Below are positions 1 to 9,174 of a stretch of DNA of 64,000 bases, in pieces; position 1 is the first letter of the stretch, and each line of letters starts with the position of its first letter. A program made the translations under genes and the position numbers. The notes below the pieces were generated by a model. It saw only the letters and a program-made list of their open reading frames with translations. It searched no databases and was not told where the DNA came from. Source of the DNA: CAZSNT01 sp964607765 (lineage in GTDB: Bacteria > Verrucomicrobiota > Lentisphaeria > Oligosphaerales > JABHEG01); NCBI GenBank assembly GCA_964607765.1, contig CAZSNT010000002.1, forward strand, positions 1-64,000, written 5' to 3'.

Positions 1-525
1 TCCGCGCTGGAACACGTCCCTCTCTTGCACGCAGTTGTGGCGACGCTGATTTACGCAGGCTTGCGGCGTGGCGAAGTCGTGTGGCTGACCAAGGAAGATG
101 TCGACCTGGACGAGAGGGTTCTGCGGATTCGTCCGAAGAGTGGGGAGAACGACTATTGGGAGCCGAAAACGAAAACCAACCGTGTCGTGCCGATTTCCTC
201 AGACCTGCTTAGTGTGCTAACCAACTACGGACCGCCGAAGGAATCCAGGTGGTTCTTTCCCGCCCCTGCTAAATCCACCAGTAGGTGGGATGAAGACAAT
301 CTGTCGCGCACGTTGCGCCGGGTCAACAAGAAGAACGGGCTCAGCTGGACATGCCTGGACTTCCGGCACACGTTCGGTAGCCAATTGGCCAAAAACAACG
401 TGTCGCTTTACAAGATCGCTACCTTGATGGGAAACTCCCCAGAGATCTGCCGTAGGCACTATGCGGCGCTGATCCCTGAGGAACTGGCCGACTGCGTGGA
501 GTTTGGGCACGTAGCCGCCAAGTAA
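1..525 (+). CDS. Tyrosine recombinase (phage-type integrase), C-terminal part; N-terminus outside window
   Basis: The frame is open from the first base, so only the catalytic domain is visible. Box I is seen as GLRRGE (conserved Arg), and the beta-strand lysine region as TKTNRVVPIS. Box II reads LDFRHTF, where the first position of the usual HxxR is Leu instead of His. The distal motif is LMGNSPEICRRHYAAL: Asn replaces the His of the usual LGHS, and the nucleophilic Tyr is present. Such substitutions occur in divergent integrases, so it is probably active. It would integrate or excise an element and ends 39 bp before the convergent small operon at 565-2423, whose last gene looks like an excisionase. 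Family call is firm; activity is inferred. Confidence 0.88.
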   Translation, partial: SALEHVPLLHAVVATLIYAGLRRGEVVWLTKEDVDLDERVLRIRPKSGENDYWEPKTKTNRVVPISSDLLSVLTNYGPPKESRWFFPAPAKSTSRWDEDNLSRTLRRVNKKNGLSWTCLDFRHTFGSQLAKNNVSLYKIATLMGNSPEICRRHYAALIPEELADCVEFGHVAAK

Positions 526-564
526 TCATCCGGCCCCCTGCGACGGCGATGGTCAGACCGGTGA

Positions 565-777
565 TCAATCAGCGCGCGATCTACGCAGGAAGTCGTCGAC
601 CTCCCGGGCGACATAGCGCCGTGTGCCGCGAGCCTTCCCCGAAAGGAAGAGAGGCCTGACGTGGCCGGCATCAAGGAGCCGAACGACGGTATGACGGTCA
701 ACGCCCCAGCGCTCCGCGAGTTCAGCTACTGAGACCAAGTTCTCGTTCACCAGCCACGGCTGTGAGGTGCTCGCCAT
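565..777 (-). CDS. Excisionase-like small DNA-binding protein (MerR/Xis-type winged HTH)
   Basis: 70 residues. The core VAELAERWGVDRHTVVRLLD is a helix-turn-helix, followed by a wing-like RRYVAREVDDFL stretch, as in excisionases and helix_turn_helix_17 proteins. I use the internal ATG at 777 because an AGGAGA site lies 10 nt before it and because the upstream gene ends at the same place in a TGATG overlap. The product probably binds att DNA or represses the adjacent integrase promoter. It is the last gene of a four-gene minus-strand operon converging on the tyrosine recombinase, the usual neighbourhood of a recombination directionality factor. Confidence 0.75.
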   Translation of the reverse strand: MASTSQPWLVNENLVSVAELAERWGVDRHTVVRLLDAGHVRPLFLSGKARGTRRYVAREVDDFLRRSRAD

Positions 778-1229
778 CAGGCATCGTCTCCTGAGCTGAG
801 GGCCATCGGCGTGGACTGTTCGCAGTAGTCGGGCTGGACCTCGATTACTCTGGCCGCCAAACCCAGATCGACGTGTTCGACGTGTTCCAAGCGCACGAGC
901 AGCGTCCTGCCGATAAGTGCGGGTGGTTTCACCTGTGGCGGCGGGACCCAAGTGAGACCAAGCGCGGCAAGAAGCCTGCCGTAGGGGCCGTTCCGGTATG
1001 CAGAGAGACGCACTCCGGTCCTCAGCAGTGTGCCTCTGTCAGAGCCATCGAGGAAGCAGAGGTCGAGCCACAGCACATTGACAGAGACCATCTGCCGATT
1101 TGCTTGCCGCCCAGTTCTTCGGCGTTGCTGCTGGACAACGGAGCAGAACCCGCAGTCCATGACCAGTACACGGTGGAAGTGGTCTGCGGCAGGGAACGTG
1201 GCGTAGAGATTGCTGTTGGTGTGTATCAT
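777..1229 (-). CDS. Uncharacterised protein, element operon gene 3
   Basis: 150 residues. The ATG at 1229 forms an ATGA overlap with the preceding stop and sits about 10 nt from a GAGGAG site; an ATG at 1235 is possible but too close to it. The stop overlaps the next start (TGATG), so expression is translationally coupled. The layout in the middle (FLDGSDRGTLLRTGVRLSA, then GPYGRLLAALGL, then IGRTLLVRLEHVEH) parallels the upstream 311-residue protein, which has GFRTTRASRGRYRALLRAL and IVGRRLSLTLE. Both recall phage DUF669-like proteins with a shared beta-rich core, but I cannot assign a function. No membrane segment or signal peptide is seen. Confidence 0.6.
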   Translation of the reverse strand: MIHTNSNLYATFPAADHFHRVLVMDCGFCSVVQQQRRRTGRQANRQMVSVNVLWLDLCFLDGSDRGTLLRTGVRLSAYRNGPYGRLLAALGLTWVPPPQVKPPALIGRTLLVRLEHVEHVDLGLAARVIEVQPDYCEQSTPMALSSGDDA

Positions 1230-2161
1230 GCGCATGTGACTCCTCTCTCCGCCGCCAAGCCTTCAGCGTGCTCGACCAACAGGCAGAGCACTCGCTCTTC
1301 GTCATACCGCCTGGCGAAGCCTGGCAGGGCTCGTCTCGCCTCCCGTATCCAGCGATGTATGTTCGCTGTGTGGACGCCAGTGCGACGCTGGATTTCGCGG
1401 ATGGAAAGTCGGCTGAAATCACTCAGGCAAAGCAGTCCAAAGTCCACCAGACGATGTTGGTCGGCACGTGTAGCTGCATCAATCCAGTCCTGCACTGCGG
1501 CGAACGCTATGACTTTGGCAACAGCTGCGGTTAGCTCCGACGTGAATGGAGTTTCGTCGGGGGGGGCGTGCGACGTTTCGTCGGCTCTTCGCTCAAGTTC
1601 GGCCGGTTCCACGTAGACTATGTCCGACTTGCCTTGGTCTTGCGACGTGCGCGTTTGGGGGATGGGGCGCGCGCCGGTCAGTGGTGGGGGAGCCGGGCTC
1701 GGGGCGGGCACGGCCACATCGTCCGTCTCCGTCCACTGATTGATCAGCAGATGGCCGGCGAACTGAACGCAAGCCCCCTGGGAGAGTGCCTGGATGCCCA
1801 ATTGCTCCTTCCCTGGGGCGCGGTAATCCCTCACCGCAATGTGAGGACCAGCTACATCGAGACGCGTTTCCAGTGTGAGAGAGAGTCGACGCCCGACGAT
1901 GCGCTGTGCGAGGGCTGCGGGTTCTACGTATCCCGCTTCATGCAGCGCGCGGAGCAGCGCCCGGTACCTGCCACGAGACGCGCGTGTGGTCCTGAAGCCC
2001 TGGGTAAAACGGATAGCCCTCCCTGTCTTCTGATCTGTGGCCAGGAAAACGAGGAGGAGGACCGGGGAGCCTGCGTGCCGGGATAGGCATGGACCTGCGT
2101 CAGCCGGCACAAGGAGCGCAGCGTGCTCAATGGTGGCGTGGTGCTCTTGTGTGGCGTTCAT
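1226..2161 (-). CDS. Uncharacterised protein with N-terminal beta-rich domain and C-terminal HTH
   Basis: 311 residues. The ATG at 2161 has an excellent AGGAGGTGA site 8 nt upstream; a longer frame exists but its start lacks one. The N-terminal 130 residues hold LLLVFLATDQKTGRAIRF and IVGRRLSLTLETRL, resembling the domain of the next gene. A Pro-rich linker (about 150-190) leads to a C-terminal helical region with a likely helix-turn-helix, LSIREIQRRTGVHTANIHRW, suggesting DNA binding. It overlaps the next gene by 4 nt. It may act in replication or regulation of the element; this is inference, and no family is identified with certainty. Confidence 0.65.
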   Translation of the reverse strand: MNATQEHHATIEHAALLVPADAGPCLSRHAGSPVLLLVFLATDQKTGRAIRFTQGFRTTRASRGRYRALLRALHEAGYVEPAALAQRIVGRRLSLTLETRLDVAGPHIAVRDYRAPGKEQLGIQALSQGACVQFAGHLLINQWTETDDVAVPAPSPAPPPLTGARPIPQTRTSQDQGKSDIVYVEPAELERRADETSHAPPDETPFTSELTAAVAKVIAFAAVQDWIDAATRADQHRLVDFGLLCLSDFSRLSIREIQRRTGVHTANIHRWIREARRALPGFARRYDEERVLCLLVEHAEGLAAERGVTCA

Positions 2162-2168
2162 GAGTGTG

Positions 2169-2423
2169 TCACCTCCTGGTCCCTCGCGTGCGGCATTGCT
2201 GCAGGATGACACCCCACTGCAGCGTCAACCGATCGCTGTGTTCTTGGTCTTGTGTTGCGGTCTCAAGGAACTCCGCTACCGACGAGGCATCTCGTCCGCT
2301 CGGAGGCGTCGTCGCCACGAACGCGAACGTGTTGTTAATTTCGTCAACAACGTTCTGCAGCATCGCTTCTTCACGGGAAGTCAATTCCTGGGGCAAGTCG
2401 ACGGGGTTTCCAGGGGATTGCAT
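2169..2423 (-). CDS. Small hypothetical protein, first gene of the minus-strand operon
   Basis: 84 residues, Glu/Gln-rich and probably helical (ELTSREEAMLQNVVDEINNT). The ATG at 2423 is preferred over an upstream TTG at 2513. Its stop codon lies inside the ribosome binding site of the next gene (AGGAGGTGA), 7 nt before that start, so the two are coupled. No known domain is recognised. The 218 bp upstream (2424-2641) separate it from the STAND gene and presumably hold the operon promoter, although I see no clear -35/-10 pair there. Confidence 0.5.
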   Translation of the reverse strand: MQSPGNPVDLPQELTSREEAMLQNVVDEINNTFAFVATTPPSGRDASSVAEFLETATQDQEHSDRLTLQWGVILQQCRTRGTRR

Positions 2424-2641
2424 TGTTCGCCTCGCTGGCGCTGCTGCTCGAGTTCTCTTGCGTCTGTGTGAAGACGCTAAGGCTGTCGGCGAGCCCCGTC
2501 TACGTCGGTACAAACGCGGGATAAATGTCCGGAGAAAGGGAGGGGATGGGGGGTAACCCCAAGGAAGGACAGAGTTCTACCCAGGGGCGCGCCAAGCAGG
2601 AGAACTCTCGCGGCCCCCGATTGCAGAGGATCTGTTCTCGC

Positions 2642-5600
2642 TCAAATCACGCCAAGAGCATGTCGGGCTGAGCGCGCGTGGTCCGCCATCTGCGCGAGCA
2701 GAGCCACGGGCGTCAACTCGCCGGGATCCTGGAGGCTGAGGAGAGGGAGGCAGGCTCCGAGGAATTCCACAAAGTCAGTGTTGCCGGATGCCTTCCTCAG
2801 GGCAGCAAAAACTTCTGACCGGACGTCTGCAGACAGCCTGTAGTCGGGCACTGCCCTACATAACCGGAAGAGGACACGGAAGAAAGCAGGCTCCCGAGCA
2901 AGCCTCCCGCAGCGAGCGAGTTTCCACCAATACGCTTGCGGCAGGTCTTGCGCGGTCAGGGATTCCGAAAGGGAAGCGGCGATCTTGCTGAGCTGGTTCA
3001 GCCAGGAGTCGCCATCCTTGAGGAATTCTGGAGTGCGGGCCGCCAGCTTGTCTTCCTCGGCTACGACGTTGCTGGGAATCTCGTGATGAACCGAGCCGGA
3101 CGTGCCGCGATCATTGACCACAGTCTGTTGGGCCAGAAGCCGGGCGAACTCTCTCGGAGTTGATGTCTCAATCTCATCTTCCGCAAGCTCACGACTGGCA
3201 TCCTCGACTGCTGAACGAAGCTCCACCACCTGGAACGCGGCCGCAATCCAGGGAATCAACTCCGCGTCTGTCGCGTCCGCTTCTGGCAGAGCACGGAGCA
3301 GGACCTCGGACTCGAACTGATCAAGACACTTGGCGAGGACCGCCGTGTTCTTGAAGCGGCGGCCGACAGTGAGAAGGGCATCAAGACGTTCGTGCAGTGA
3401 CGACAGTTTGCTGGCGGCCTCGGCGGCATGGATGGCTATGTCGTTCTCCCAGGGGTGACCGAGGAACACTTTGGCTGCCAGGTCGATTCCCTGCCTCCTC
3501 GAATCCGATGTCCCCTGGAGATCAGGAGCATCGGTGATGAGCATCTGCAGCGTATCAACGACGTCCTGCTGGCGTGAAGGCGTTGGGGGGAGCTCTCTGA
3601 GGATCTTCCAGTGCAGCTCAACCGCGGGCATGTCCATGAAGCTGATGTCGGACTCCTCAGCGTCCGGTGCCCGGGCGGCATCGATGAGGCGGACAGGAAG
3701 CATGATGAACTCAACCAGGAGGGGTCGAAAGTCCTCCACTTCGCACTCTTCATCGGCGAACGCAGCGGCTTTCGGCTCCAGAAACATGCGCCAGACTTCG
3801 AGCCAATCATCGGCGAAGGGACTTGAGGCAATCGCAACAGCCAGTTCTCGGCACAGCATTGAGAGATCATCCACTCCCATGTCCCCGAGGCATCCGAACC
3901 AGCCGTCGAGCGCTTGCCGCCCGGGGAAGCAGACTGCGGCTACGCCGTTCATAAGCGCCGTCGATCCCGTGACGAGATCACCCGACGCATCGGTGATCCC
4001 GCCAAGGTCCACGAGCACGTCTTCCCAGGACGAGTCGTTCCCGTCGCACACGCCGACGAGAAGCGAAGCCATGGCCGGGTCCGACAGGGACCTTGCGAGA
4101 GCTTCGGCCAATGCCTCCCGGCGTTGCCGGGCTACCTGCCCGAGGTCAGCGAACAGGCGTTGCAGGACCGCCGCAAGCGTCTCCTGTTGCCGCAAGAGCC
4201 ACGACACGGTCTGTGAGTGTCCCAGCAGTGTGCATAGCGTATTGGTCAGCGCTCCCAGATCACCTGGCAACTCGCGGAGCAATCGCCCCAGGTGAGCATC
4301 GAGTTCTTCGCGACGGACGTCGCTCAGTTCCTCAGGCACGAACATCCGAGTTACACCTGCGAACCGATCGACCTGTTTTTCTATAGGCATCGGCTCGTCG
4401 GGAATCCACCAGGACAGCGCTTCAGCCCACAAGACGCGATGGGCCGAAGGCGTGCCCCGCAGACAGCGGAGCGCACGAACGAGAAACGCTGTCCTGTACT
4501 GATCATCAGCCGACCGTGGCACTGAGGAAAGCTGGTCTTGAAGGTGACGTGGAAGGGCCTGGTCGCAGAGCGCCGGCAGAACCGCATCCAAGAACGCAGC
4601 GATCGTATACCTTCCTTCGCCCGTCAAGTGCTGCAGTACCCGATGAGCGAACTGCAGACGGGCGTCACGATCGACGCAGGCCACGATCACATTCCCTGCG
4701 GCCTTGGTGTCAGACGCGTCCAGTTCTGGGGAGCCGCCCGTTGCTTGGGCTCTCCCGGCTGCAAGAGCGGTACAGACGCGATCGATGTGCCGCGCAACAA
4801 TGTCCACTGAGAGCGGCGTAGGACATTTGGCGAGACCGGTCGCGACAACGCGGATCCCCCTGACACCTGGGGGGGCGTGCATTTCCAGCGTCTCCACTTC
4901 GGGCTCCGTCAGAACAGGCAAGAAGTCGGCCAGCTCCTCTATCGCCTTCGTGATAGGCAGCTCCTCATATGCAGGTTCTTCGGGACCGGAGAGCGCCCAG
5001 TCCCCCGTAGCCTGGACGCACTCGTGAATAAGCAATGCACAGGTAACAGCATTGCCGCGCTCGGGGAGACTGGAGCAAAGCTCGATCAGTCGACGGGTGT
5101 CGTTGGCGGCCAACCACCGCGCGTATGTGGCAAGATCTGCGTAGGCTAGGTCGAACGGGTCGCGCACGGGAAGATCGCCAAACGGAACTGTGCCGGGGGC
5201 TACTTCCTCAACTCGGAACAGGAACTTGGTGAAGTCTGTTGGCGACATCTTTGGTCTGACGGCATCAAGAACCGCACGGCGTCTGTGCATGGCCGGGATG
5301 TGCGTGGCGAGTCGCCCTAGAAACTGCACCGTTTCGCTCCGGCTTGCGCCAAGATCCTGGAGCAATCTCGGCACGCGTGAGACCAACTGCTCGGTGGAGA
5401 TGACCTCGTTCTCTGCCGCCATCGCCAGGAAGCACGCGAAGGCGTTGGGTTCAGGGGCAAGACTCTCAAACTCATTTCGTTCGGGCACGATCTCCGCGGC
5501 AATGCGCGCACAGTGGACTCGATCCTCTTCGTCGACCGGTTTCTCGGGGAAAGAGGCGCGGAGTCGATCCCTGTCTCTCTCCGGCAATGATAGCGAGCGA

Positions 5601-8600
5601 ATTGAGTCCACAGCCAGTGAACACAGCACCTGGGATGGCGTTTGGCCGGCCTCTGTGATCAGTGAGTTCAGAAGGTTGAGACTATCGTCTTGCGGCTTTC
5701 CCAGAACTCCATCAAGAATCGAGGACCACAGCCACCCGACGGTATCAGCGTCGATGGCTTCGGCCAGCCCCAAAGCCGCAGCACAATACCTGAAATCGTG
5801 CATCAGTACCCACCGGACGAGGACCTCCTCTGTGTCGTAACCCAGGAAGAAGGTGAGGAGCTTCCTGGCCAACGAAGGAGGCACGAGTTCGGCGTCCAAA
5901 GCTGCAGGCATTACCTGAAGACATAGCTTCATCTTCAACTCGGCAAACGCGTTCGGCGGCTCCAGGAGACCGACCAGACGCTCGAGATGCGGCCCCAACT
6001 GCGGAGCCAGCTGAGTGGGCCAGTTTCCGAGCGCCTGGCGAGCGGTCCAGAATCCCTTGACGATGTCCTCGTCGTCTCCAGATGAACCGACCAGCTCCTC
6101 AAGCAAGCTCGTGACATCCGGTGCGAACGCAGCCCGAGCCGCTGGTGTCATGTCCCTGAGGACCATCTGCAGATCGCCGAGTCTACGAGCAGGATTACGC
6201 GGGGACTCGCCACTGTGCTTCCCTTCGTCCAAGTCGTCGAGAAGGCTGCGCAGTTGCTCAAGAGCGGTGGATCCCTTCCCCTCGCCGTCCATTCCTGCAG
6301 ATGCATCGAGAGCTTCTTGCACTGCCCTGCGCACGAAGACCACTTCAGAGCCATTGGGAGTAGCCAGGAGTAGAGCGCGAGCGTAGGCGATGATAGTGCC
6401 AAGCGTGCCCGTCGCTTTTCCGGCGGTCAGAAGTGCTTGGTGCAGTTCCAGTGCCAGGTCATCGTCAACTTCGCTGACCCGGCGCAACACGGCAGCACAG
6501 AAGGGCGTGAACCAATCTTGGTCGAGGAGTCTACCGAAGAGAGTTTGGGCCCCCAACGCATAGAGGTCGAGATAGAGCGTGATCCCTTTGACTGATCGAC
6601 GTAGAGGCGACATGTCTCCTTGAAGGGCACAATGCTCGAGAAGGCTGAATAGTGTCAGGATTCTGAGAGTTTTGGGGACGGCCATCAGATCCGGAAAATC
6701 CAGATCGAATTGTCCGGGTTGCGCTCCCCAGGCGTTCAGGATGGTCTTGCCAGACGTAGCCCTGCGCAACTGATTGTGGACAAGCGTCTGTGCGGCAATC
6801 AACGTAGCGGGCACTCGACTATACAATCCCAAGGCCTCTTCGCATTGGGCCCTGTAGCACAGTTCCCCCGCGACGTCGAGGAGGTCGAAGAACAGGTGTG
6901 CGGACTTGCGCGCGGCCCAGAAGTCACTGAGAAGCTGGCACGTCGTCTCCGGCTCGTTCAGTGTCTTGAGCAAGGACACGAGATTCTCGTAGCCGTAAGC
7001 GAGGACGGCATGCTCAACTCCCTCGGCTGCAGCAAAGCGTTCTGCGGCGCTGCGTAGGGACAGACGTAGGTCCTCGTCGCCCGAGAACGCTGTCCCGACA
7101 ATCACACTGGCTGCGCTCCTCGGACTCAACGCCAGGCGTCCCCCTGCGTCGGACCTAACGACGAAGGCGACTCGCTCTGCTGTCTTCGCCAAGTCGCTGT
7201 GTGACAGATCAAGAAGGAGGGGCAGGGCGGCGACCGGATAGTCCGAGTCGAGAACGGCAAGACAGCGCAGAAGACAACCGATGGATGCGTCCTCGCCCCC
7301 CCCGGCCTCAGCAATCGCACGGGAAATAGCGTGTTGACCTGCTTGCTGCAGTGATGGCCGCAGAGCGTCCTCCTCACTCACGCCTTCTGCACGCAGTGAA
7401 ACGTCCTGGATCAAGCGAGTTGCCAGCGGGATCTTGGAGGCCGCGGCGTGGAGAATTCGGGTGAGCATATCATCAGAGACAGGCTGCCCCAACGTGCGAC
7501 GCCTGCAGCTGTCTGCGATGGCGTATAGCTCTTCGGTGTCTTCGAAAGCGCCCTCTTCGAGGCCGACCCCCAGAGCCTTCAGCTGGGAAACCGTGGAAGA
7601 TGGCGTACGCAGAGTGGCCACAAGGGTGACGCCTGGCGTGGGCATAGCCAAGACGCCGCGCATTAAGTTCAGGACTGCGCTGCGGGCGTCTCCGGCATCG
7701 TTGATGTTGTCAAGGAGCAGAACAACACGCGAAGCCGTGGTCGTCAGATGGATCCGCTGGACCATGGCAAGGACCGTATCCACACGTTCCTCTCCCGGCG
7801 CAGACGTCCGGGCTCGACGCTTGCCACGGACAGCGTTCAGACCGGCCTCCAAGCTCTGGAGGAAGTGGCCGGGATCGCTTAGGGCAGGAATGGTGGAGTC
7901 GAACGCGTATAGGACTGTGTGTTCGCGGAAGCGGCCGAAGTAGTCGTAGGCCCACGTGGACTTGCCACATCCGTAGTTGCCGGCAAGAACGAGCACTCGA
8001 GATGGCTCAGTAGCCGCTCCCGTAACCAAGGCATCCGCACCGATCCGGCGCACCCTCGTCGTCGCAGCACGAGCAATACGGGCCAGCCTGAGGCTGAGGG
8101 GTGCTGACCTACGCCGCCCTCGCTGCGGCACGAGGACAGCGAGTTCCCCTTCGGTGAACGATACGTATAGCCTAAGGCGACGCTTCTCGGTGGGGGCATC
8201 CTCGTCCCATAGAACAGTCACGCGATCCCTGAGCAACGCCGAAGACCGGAGGGAGTCGCGGATGTCATACACGAGCTTCCTGCTGTCCCGATAGGACCAT
8301 TCGCTGGACCACGCGCGTTCAGGATCCCCCGCCTCTGCCGCGTGCTTCAACGTACCGAAGAGGCTGGCAAGACAGCTCATCTGCCGCAATGAGGGCGGAT
8401 TCGCGGCGAGGCCCACCAACCTATCGTCGTCCTCCTCCTCCTCTGGTTTTGGCAAGGGCTCCCCTCTCCGCTTGTGAGACTGCTCCCTTGATAGCGCAGG
8501 GAACTCCCAGAAGATATCTGGCTTGAGGGTCCCCCGGTTCAGGGCACTCCAATCTGCGGTAAACGCATCGCGTAAGGCCAACAGAACGTCTGTTGACGTC

Positions 8601-8647
8601 AAGAACTCCACCGACTTGGTCAAGCTGACCTGGGTATCGAGAAGCAT
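2642..8647 (-). CDS. Giant STAND-type P-loop NTPase with long helical-repeat C-terminus
   Basis: 2001 residues. Residues 1-215 are an unrecognised N-terminal region with an acidic stretch (PEEEEDDD near residue 70). A P-loop NTPase follows: Walker A GNYGCGKST at 223-231, Walker B VVLLLDNIND with Asp 313, and a sensor-like strand ending in Arg (LVATLRT near 340). The remaining 1,500 or so residues are Leu/Ala/Asp/Glu-rich helical pairs with no catalytic motif, as in the sensor arms of STAND ATPases. This architecture and size recall Avs-type antiviral sensors, but no toxic effector domain is recognised and the homology is inferred. The start has AAGGAGGG 7 nt upstream. It lies 97 bp after the HerA-like operon on the same strand and may be co-transcribed with it. 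Confidence 0.8.
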   Translation of the reverse strand: MLLDTQVSLTKSVEFLTSTDVLLALRDAFTADWSALNRGTLKPDIFWEFPALSREQSHKRRGEPLPKPEEEEDDDRLVGLAANPPSLRQMSCLASLFGTLKHAAEAGDPERAWSSEWSYRDSRKLVYDIRDSLRSSALLRDRVTVLWDEDAPTEKRRLRLYVSFTEGELAVLVPQRGRRRSAPLSLRLARIARAATTRVRRIGADALVTGAATEPSRVLVLAGNYGCGKSTWAYDYFGRFREHTVLYAFDSTIPALSDPGHFLQSLEAGLNAVRGKRRARTSAPGEERVDTVLAMVQRIHLTTTASRVVLLLDNINDAGDARSAVLNLMRGVLAMPTPGVTLVATLRTPSSTVSQLKALGVGLEEGAFEDTEELYAIADSCRRRTLGQPVSDDMLTRILHAAASKIPLATRLIQDVSLRAEGVSEEDALRPSLQQAGQHAISRAIAEAGGGEDASIGCLLRCLAVLDSDYPVAALPLLLDLSHSDLAKTAERVAFVVRSDAGGRLALSPRSAASVIVGTAFSGDEDLRLSLRSAAERFAAAEGVEHAVLAYGYENLVSLLKTLNEPETTCQLLSDFWAARKSAHLFFDLLDVAGELCYRAQCEEALGLYSRVPATLIAAQTLVHNQLRRATSGKTILNAWGAQPGQFDLDFPDLMAVPKTLRILTLFSLLEHCALQGDMSPLRRSVKGITLYLDLYALGAQTLFGRLLDQDWFTPFCAAVLRRVSEVDDDLALELHQALLTAGKATGTLGTIIAYARALLLATPNGSEVVFVRRAVQEALDASAGMDGEGKGSTALEQLRSLLDDLDEGKHSGESPRNPARRLGDLQMVLRDMTPAARAAFAPDVTSLLEELVGSSGDDEDIVKGFWTARQALGNWPTQLAPQLGPHLERLVGLLEPPNAFAELKMKLCLQVMPAALDAELVPPSLARKLLTFFLGYDTEEVLVRWVLMHDFRYCAAALGLAEAIDADTVGWLWSSILDGVLGKPQDDSLNLLNSLITEAGQTPSQVLCSLAVDSIRSLSLPERDRDRLRASFPEKPVDEEDRVHCARIAAEIVPERNEFESLAPEPNAFACFLAMAAENEVISTEQLVSRVPRLLQDLGASRSETVQFLGRLATHIPAMHRRRAVLDAVRPKMSPTDFTKFLFRVEEVAPGTVPFGDLPVRDPFDLAYADLATYARWLAANDTRRLIELCSSLPERGNAVTCALLIHECVQATGDWALSGPEEPAYEELPITKAIEELADFLPVLTEPEVETLEMHAPPGVRGIRVVATGLAKCPTPLSVDIVARHIDRVCTALAAGRAQATGGSPELDASDTKAAGNVIVACVDRDARLQFAHRVLQHLTGEGRYTIAAFLDAVLPALCDQALPRHLQDQLSSVPRSADDQYRTAFLVRALRCLRGTPSAHRVLWAEALSWWIPDEPMPIEKQVDRFAGVTRMFVPEELSDVRREELDAHLGRLLRELPGDLGALTNTLCTLLGHSQTVSWLLRQQETLAAVLQRLFADLGQVARQRREALAEALARSLSDPAMASLLVGVCDGNDSSWEDVLVDLGGITDASGDLVTGSTALMNGVAAVCFPGRQALDGWFGCLGDMGVDDLSMLCRELAVAIASSPFADDWLEVWRMFLEPKAAAFADEECEVEDFRPLLVEFIMLPVRLIDAARAPDAEESDISFMDMPAVELHWKILRELPPTPSRQQDVVDTLQMLITDAPDLQGTSDSRRQGIDLAAKVFLGHPWENDIAIHAAEAASKLSSLHERLDALLTVGRRFKNTAVLAKCLDQFESEVLLRALPEADATDAELIPWIAAAFQVVELRSAVEDASRELAEDEIETSTPREFARLLAQQTVVNDRGTSGSVHHEIPSNVVAEEDKLAARTPEFLKDGDSWLNQLSKIAASLSESLTAQDLPQAYWWKLARCGRLAREPAFFRVLFRLCRAVPDYRLSADVRSEVFAALRKASGNTDFVEFLGACLPLLSLQDPGELTPVALLAQMADHARSARHALGVI

Positions 8648-8744
8648 GGTGTATCCCTCCTTCCGGAACAGGCGATCGGGGGTACTAAGGTAGCGCCATG
8701 TGGTCCAGAATTCAGCTCTCGACCGGCGAACAGGGGAGCACGTT

Positions 8745-8954
8745 TCACGGCCGGCGGAGGCACTTGAGCACGAGCAGGACTAGAAGAACGAGTGCCGCGA
8801 CCATTGTGAGTTGGGCGAGATCTTGGCTCGGGGCGTGTCGGCTGACCGCGAGCATCGGATTGAGCCCTTCGGCGAACCGCAGGATGCGCCGTCCGAAGAC
8901 GATCAGGAAGAGCAGGCCTGCAGCGCCCAGGATGTTGTCCCAATCCGGTTGCAT
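8745..8954 (-). CDS. Small two-helix membrane protein
   Basis: 69 residues with hydrophobic segments ILGAAGLLFLIVFGRRIL (about 8-25) and LTMVAALVLLVLLVLKCL (about 49-66). The start follows the stop of the previous gene after one base (TAA-C-ATG), so the pair is coupled. It is similar in size and layout to its neighbour but not obviously in sequence. Tiny two-helix membrane proteins beside a HerA/FtsK-type motor could serve as a membrane anchor or channel part, as VirB2/VirB3-like proteins do in conjugation; this is a guess from context. Confidence 0.65.
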   Translation of the reverse strand: MQPDWDNILGAAGLLFLIVFGRRILRFAEGLNPMLAVSRHAPSQDLAQLTMVAALVLLVLLVLKCLRRP

Positions 8955-8955
8955 G

Positions 8956-9174
8956 TTACTGCTGTCGTCTCGTCAGAGCCTGGCGAACGAGCCGCGCGAA
9001 GCCCCACGCCCCAATGAGGAGCATGCCGGTCGCAGTGCGGTTGTAGAACGACGTGTGATGGTAGCCCGGGAGCAGATCCGTCATAGCAGTGCTGCCCGTT
9101 CGAAGCCACCGCAGGATCACGAGGACGAGAATCGCCATGAGTGCCAGATGGAAGAGCTTTGCGTAGTTGATCAT
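8956..9174 (-). CDS. Small two-helix membrane protein
   Basis: 72 residues. Hydrophobic segments are LFHLALMAILVLVILRWL (about 7-24) and a weaker TGMLLIGAWGFARLV (about 48-62). The start overlaps the stop of the HerA-like ATPase gene in an ATGA, so stoichiometric production with the motor is likely. No family is recognised. Together with the 69-residue protein downstream it makes a conserved-looking membrane pair attached to the ATPase. Confidence 0.68.
   Translation of the reverse strand: MINYAKLFHLALMAILVLVILRWLRTGSTAMTDLLPGYHHTSFYNRTATGMLLIGAWGFARLVRQALTRRQQ

Noticed and set aside
873..1616. 247-codon plus-strand frame
   Set aside because: Overlaps the coupled minus-strand operon; Ser/Arg-rich shadow without motif.
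1568..2086. 172-codon plus-strand frame
   Set aside because: Opposite the 311-residue gene, which has a strong AGGAGGTGA site and coupling; this one has none.
3471..4295. 274-codon plus-strand frame inside the STAND gene
   Set aside because: Ser/Arg-rich antisense shadow.
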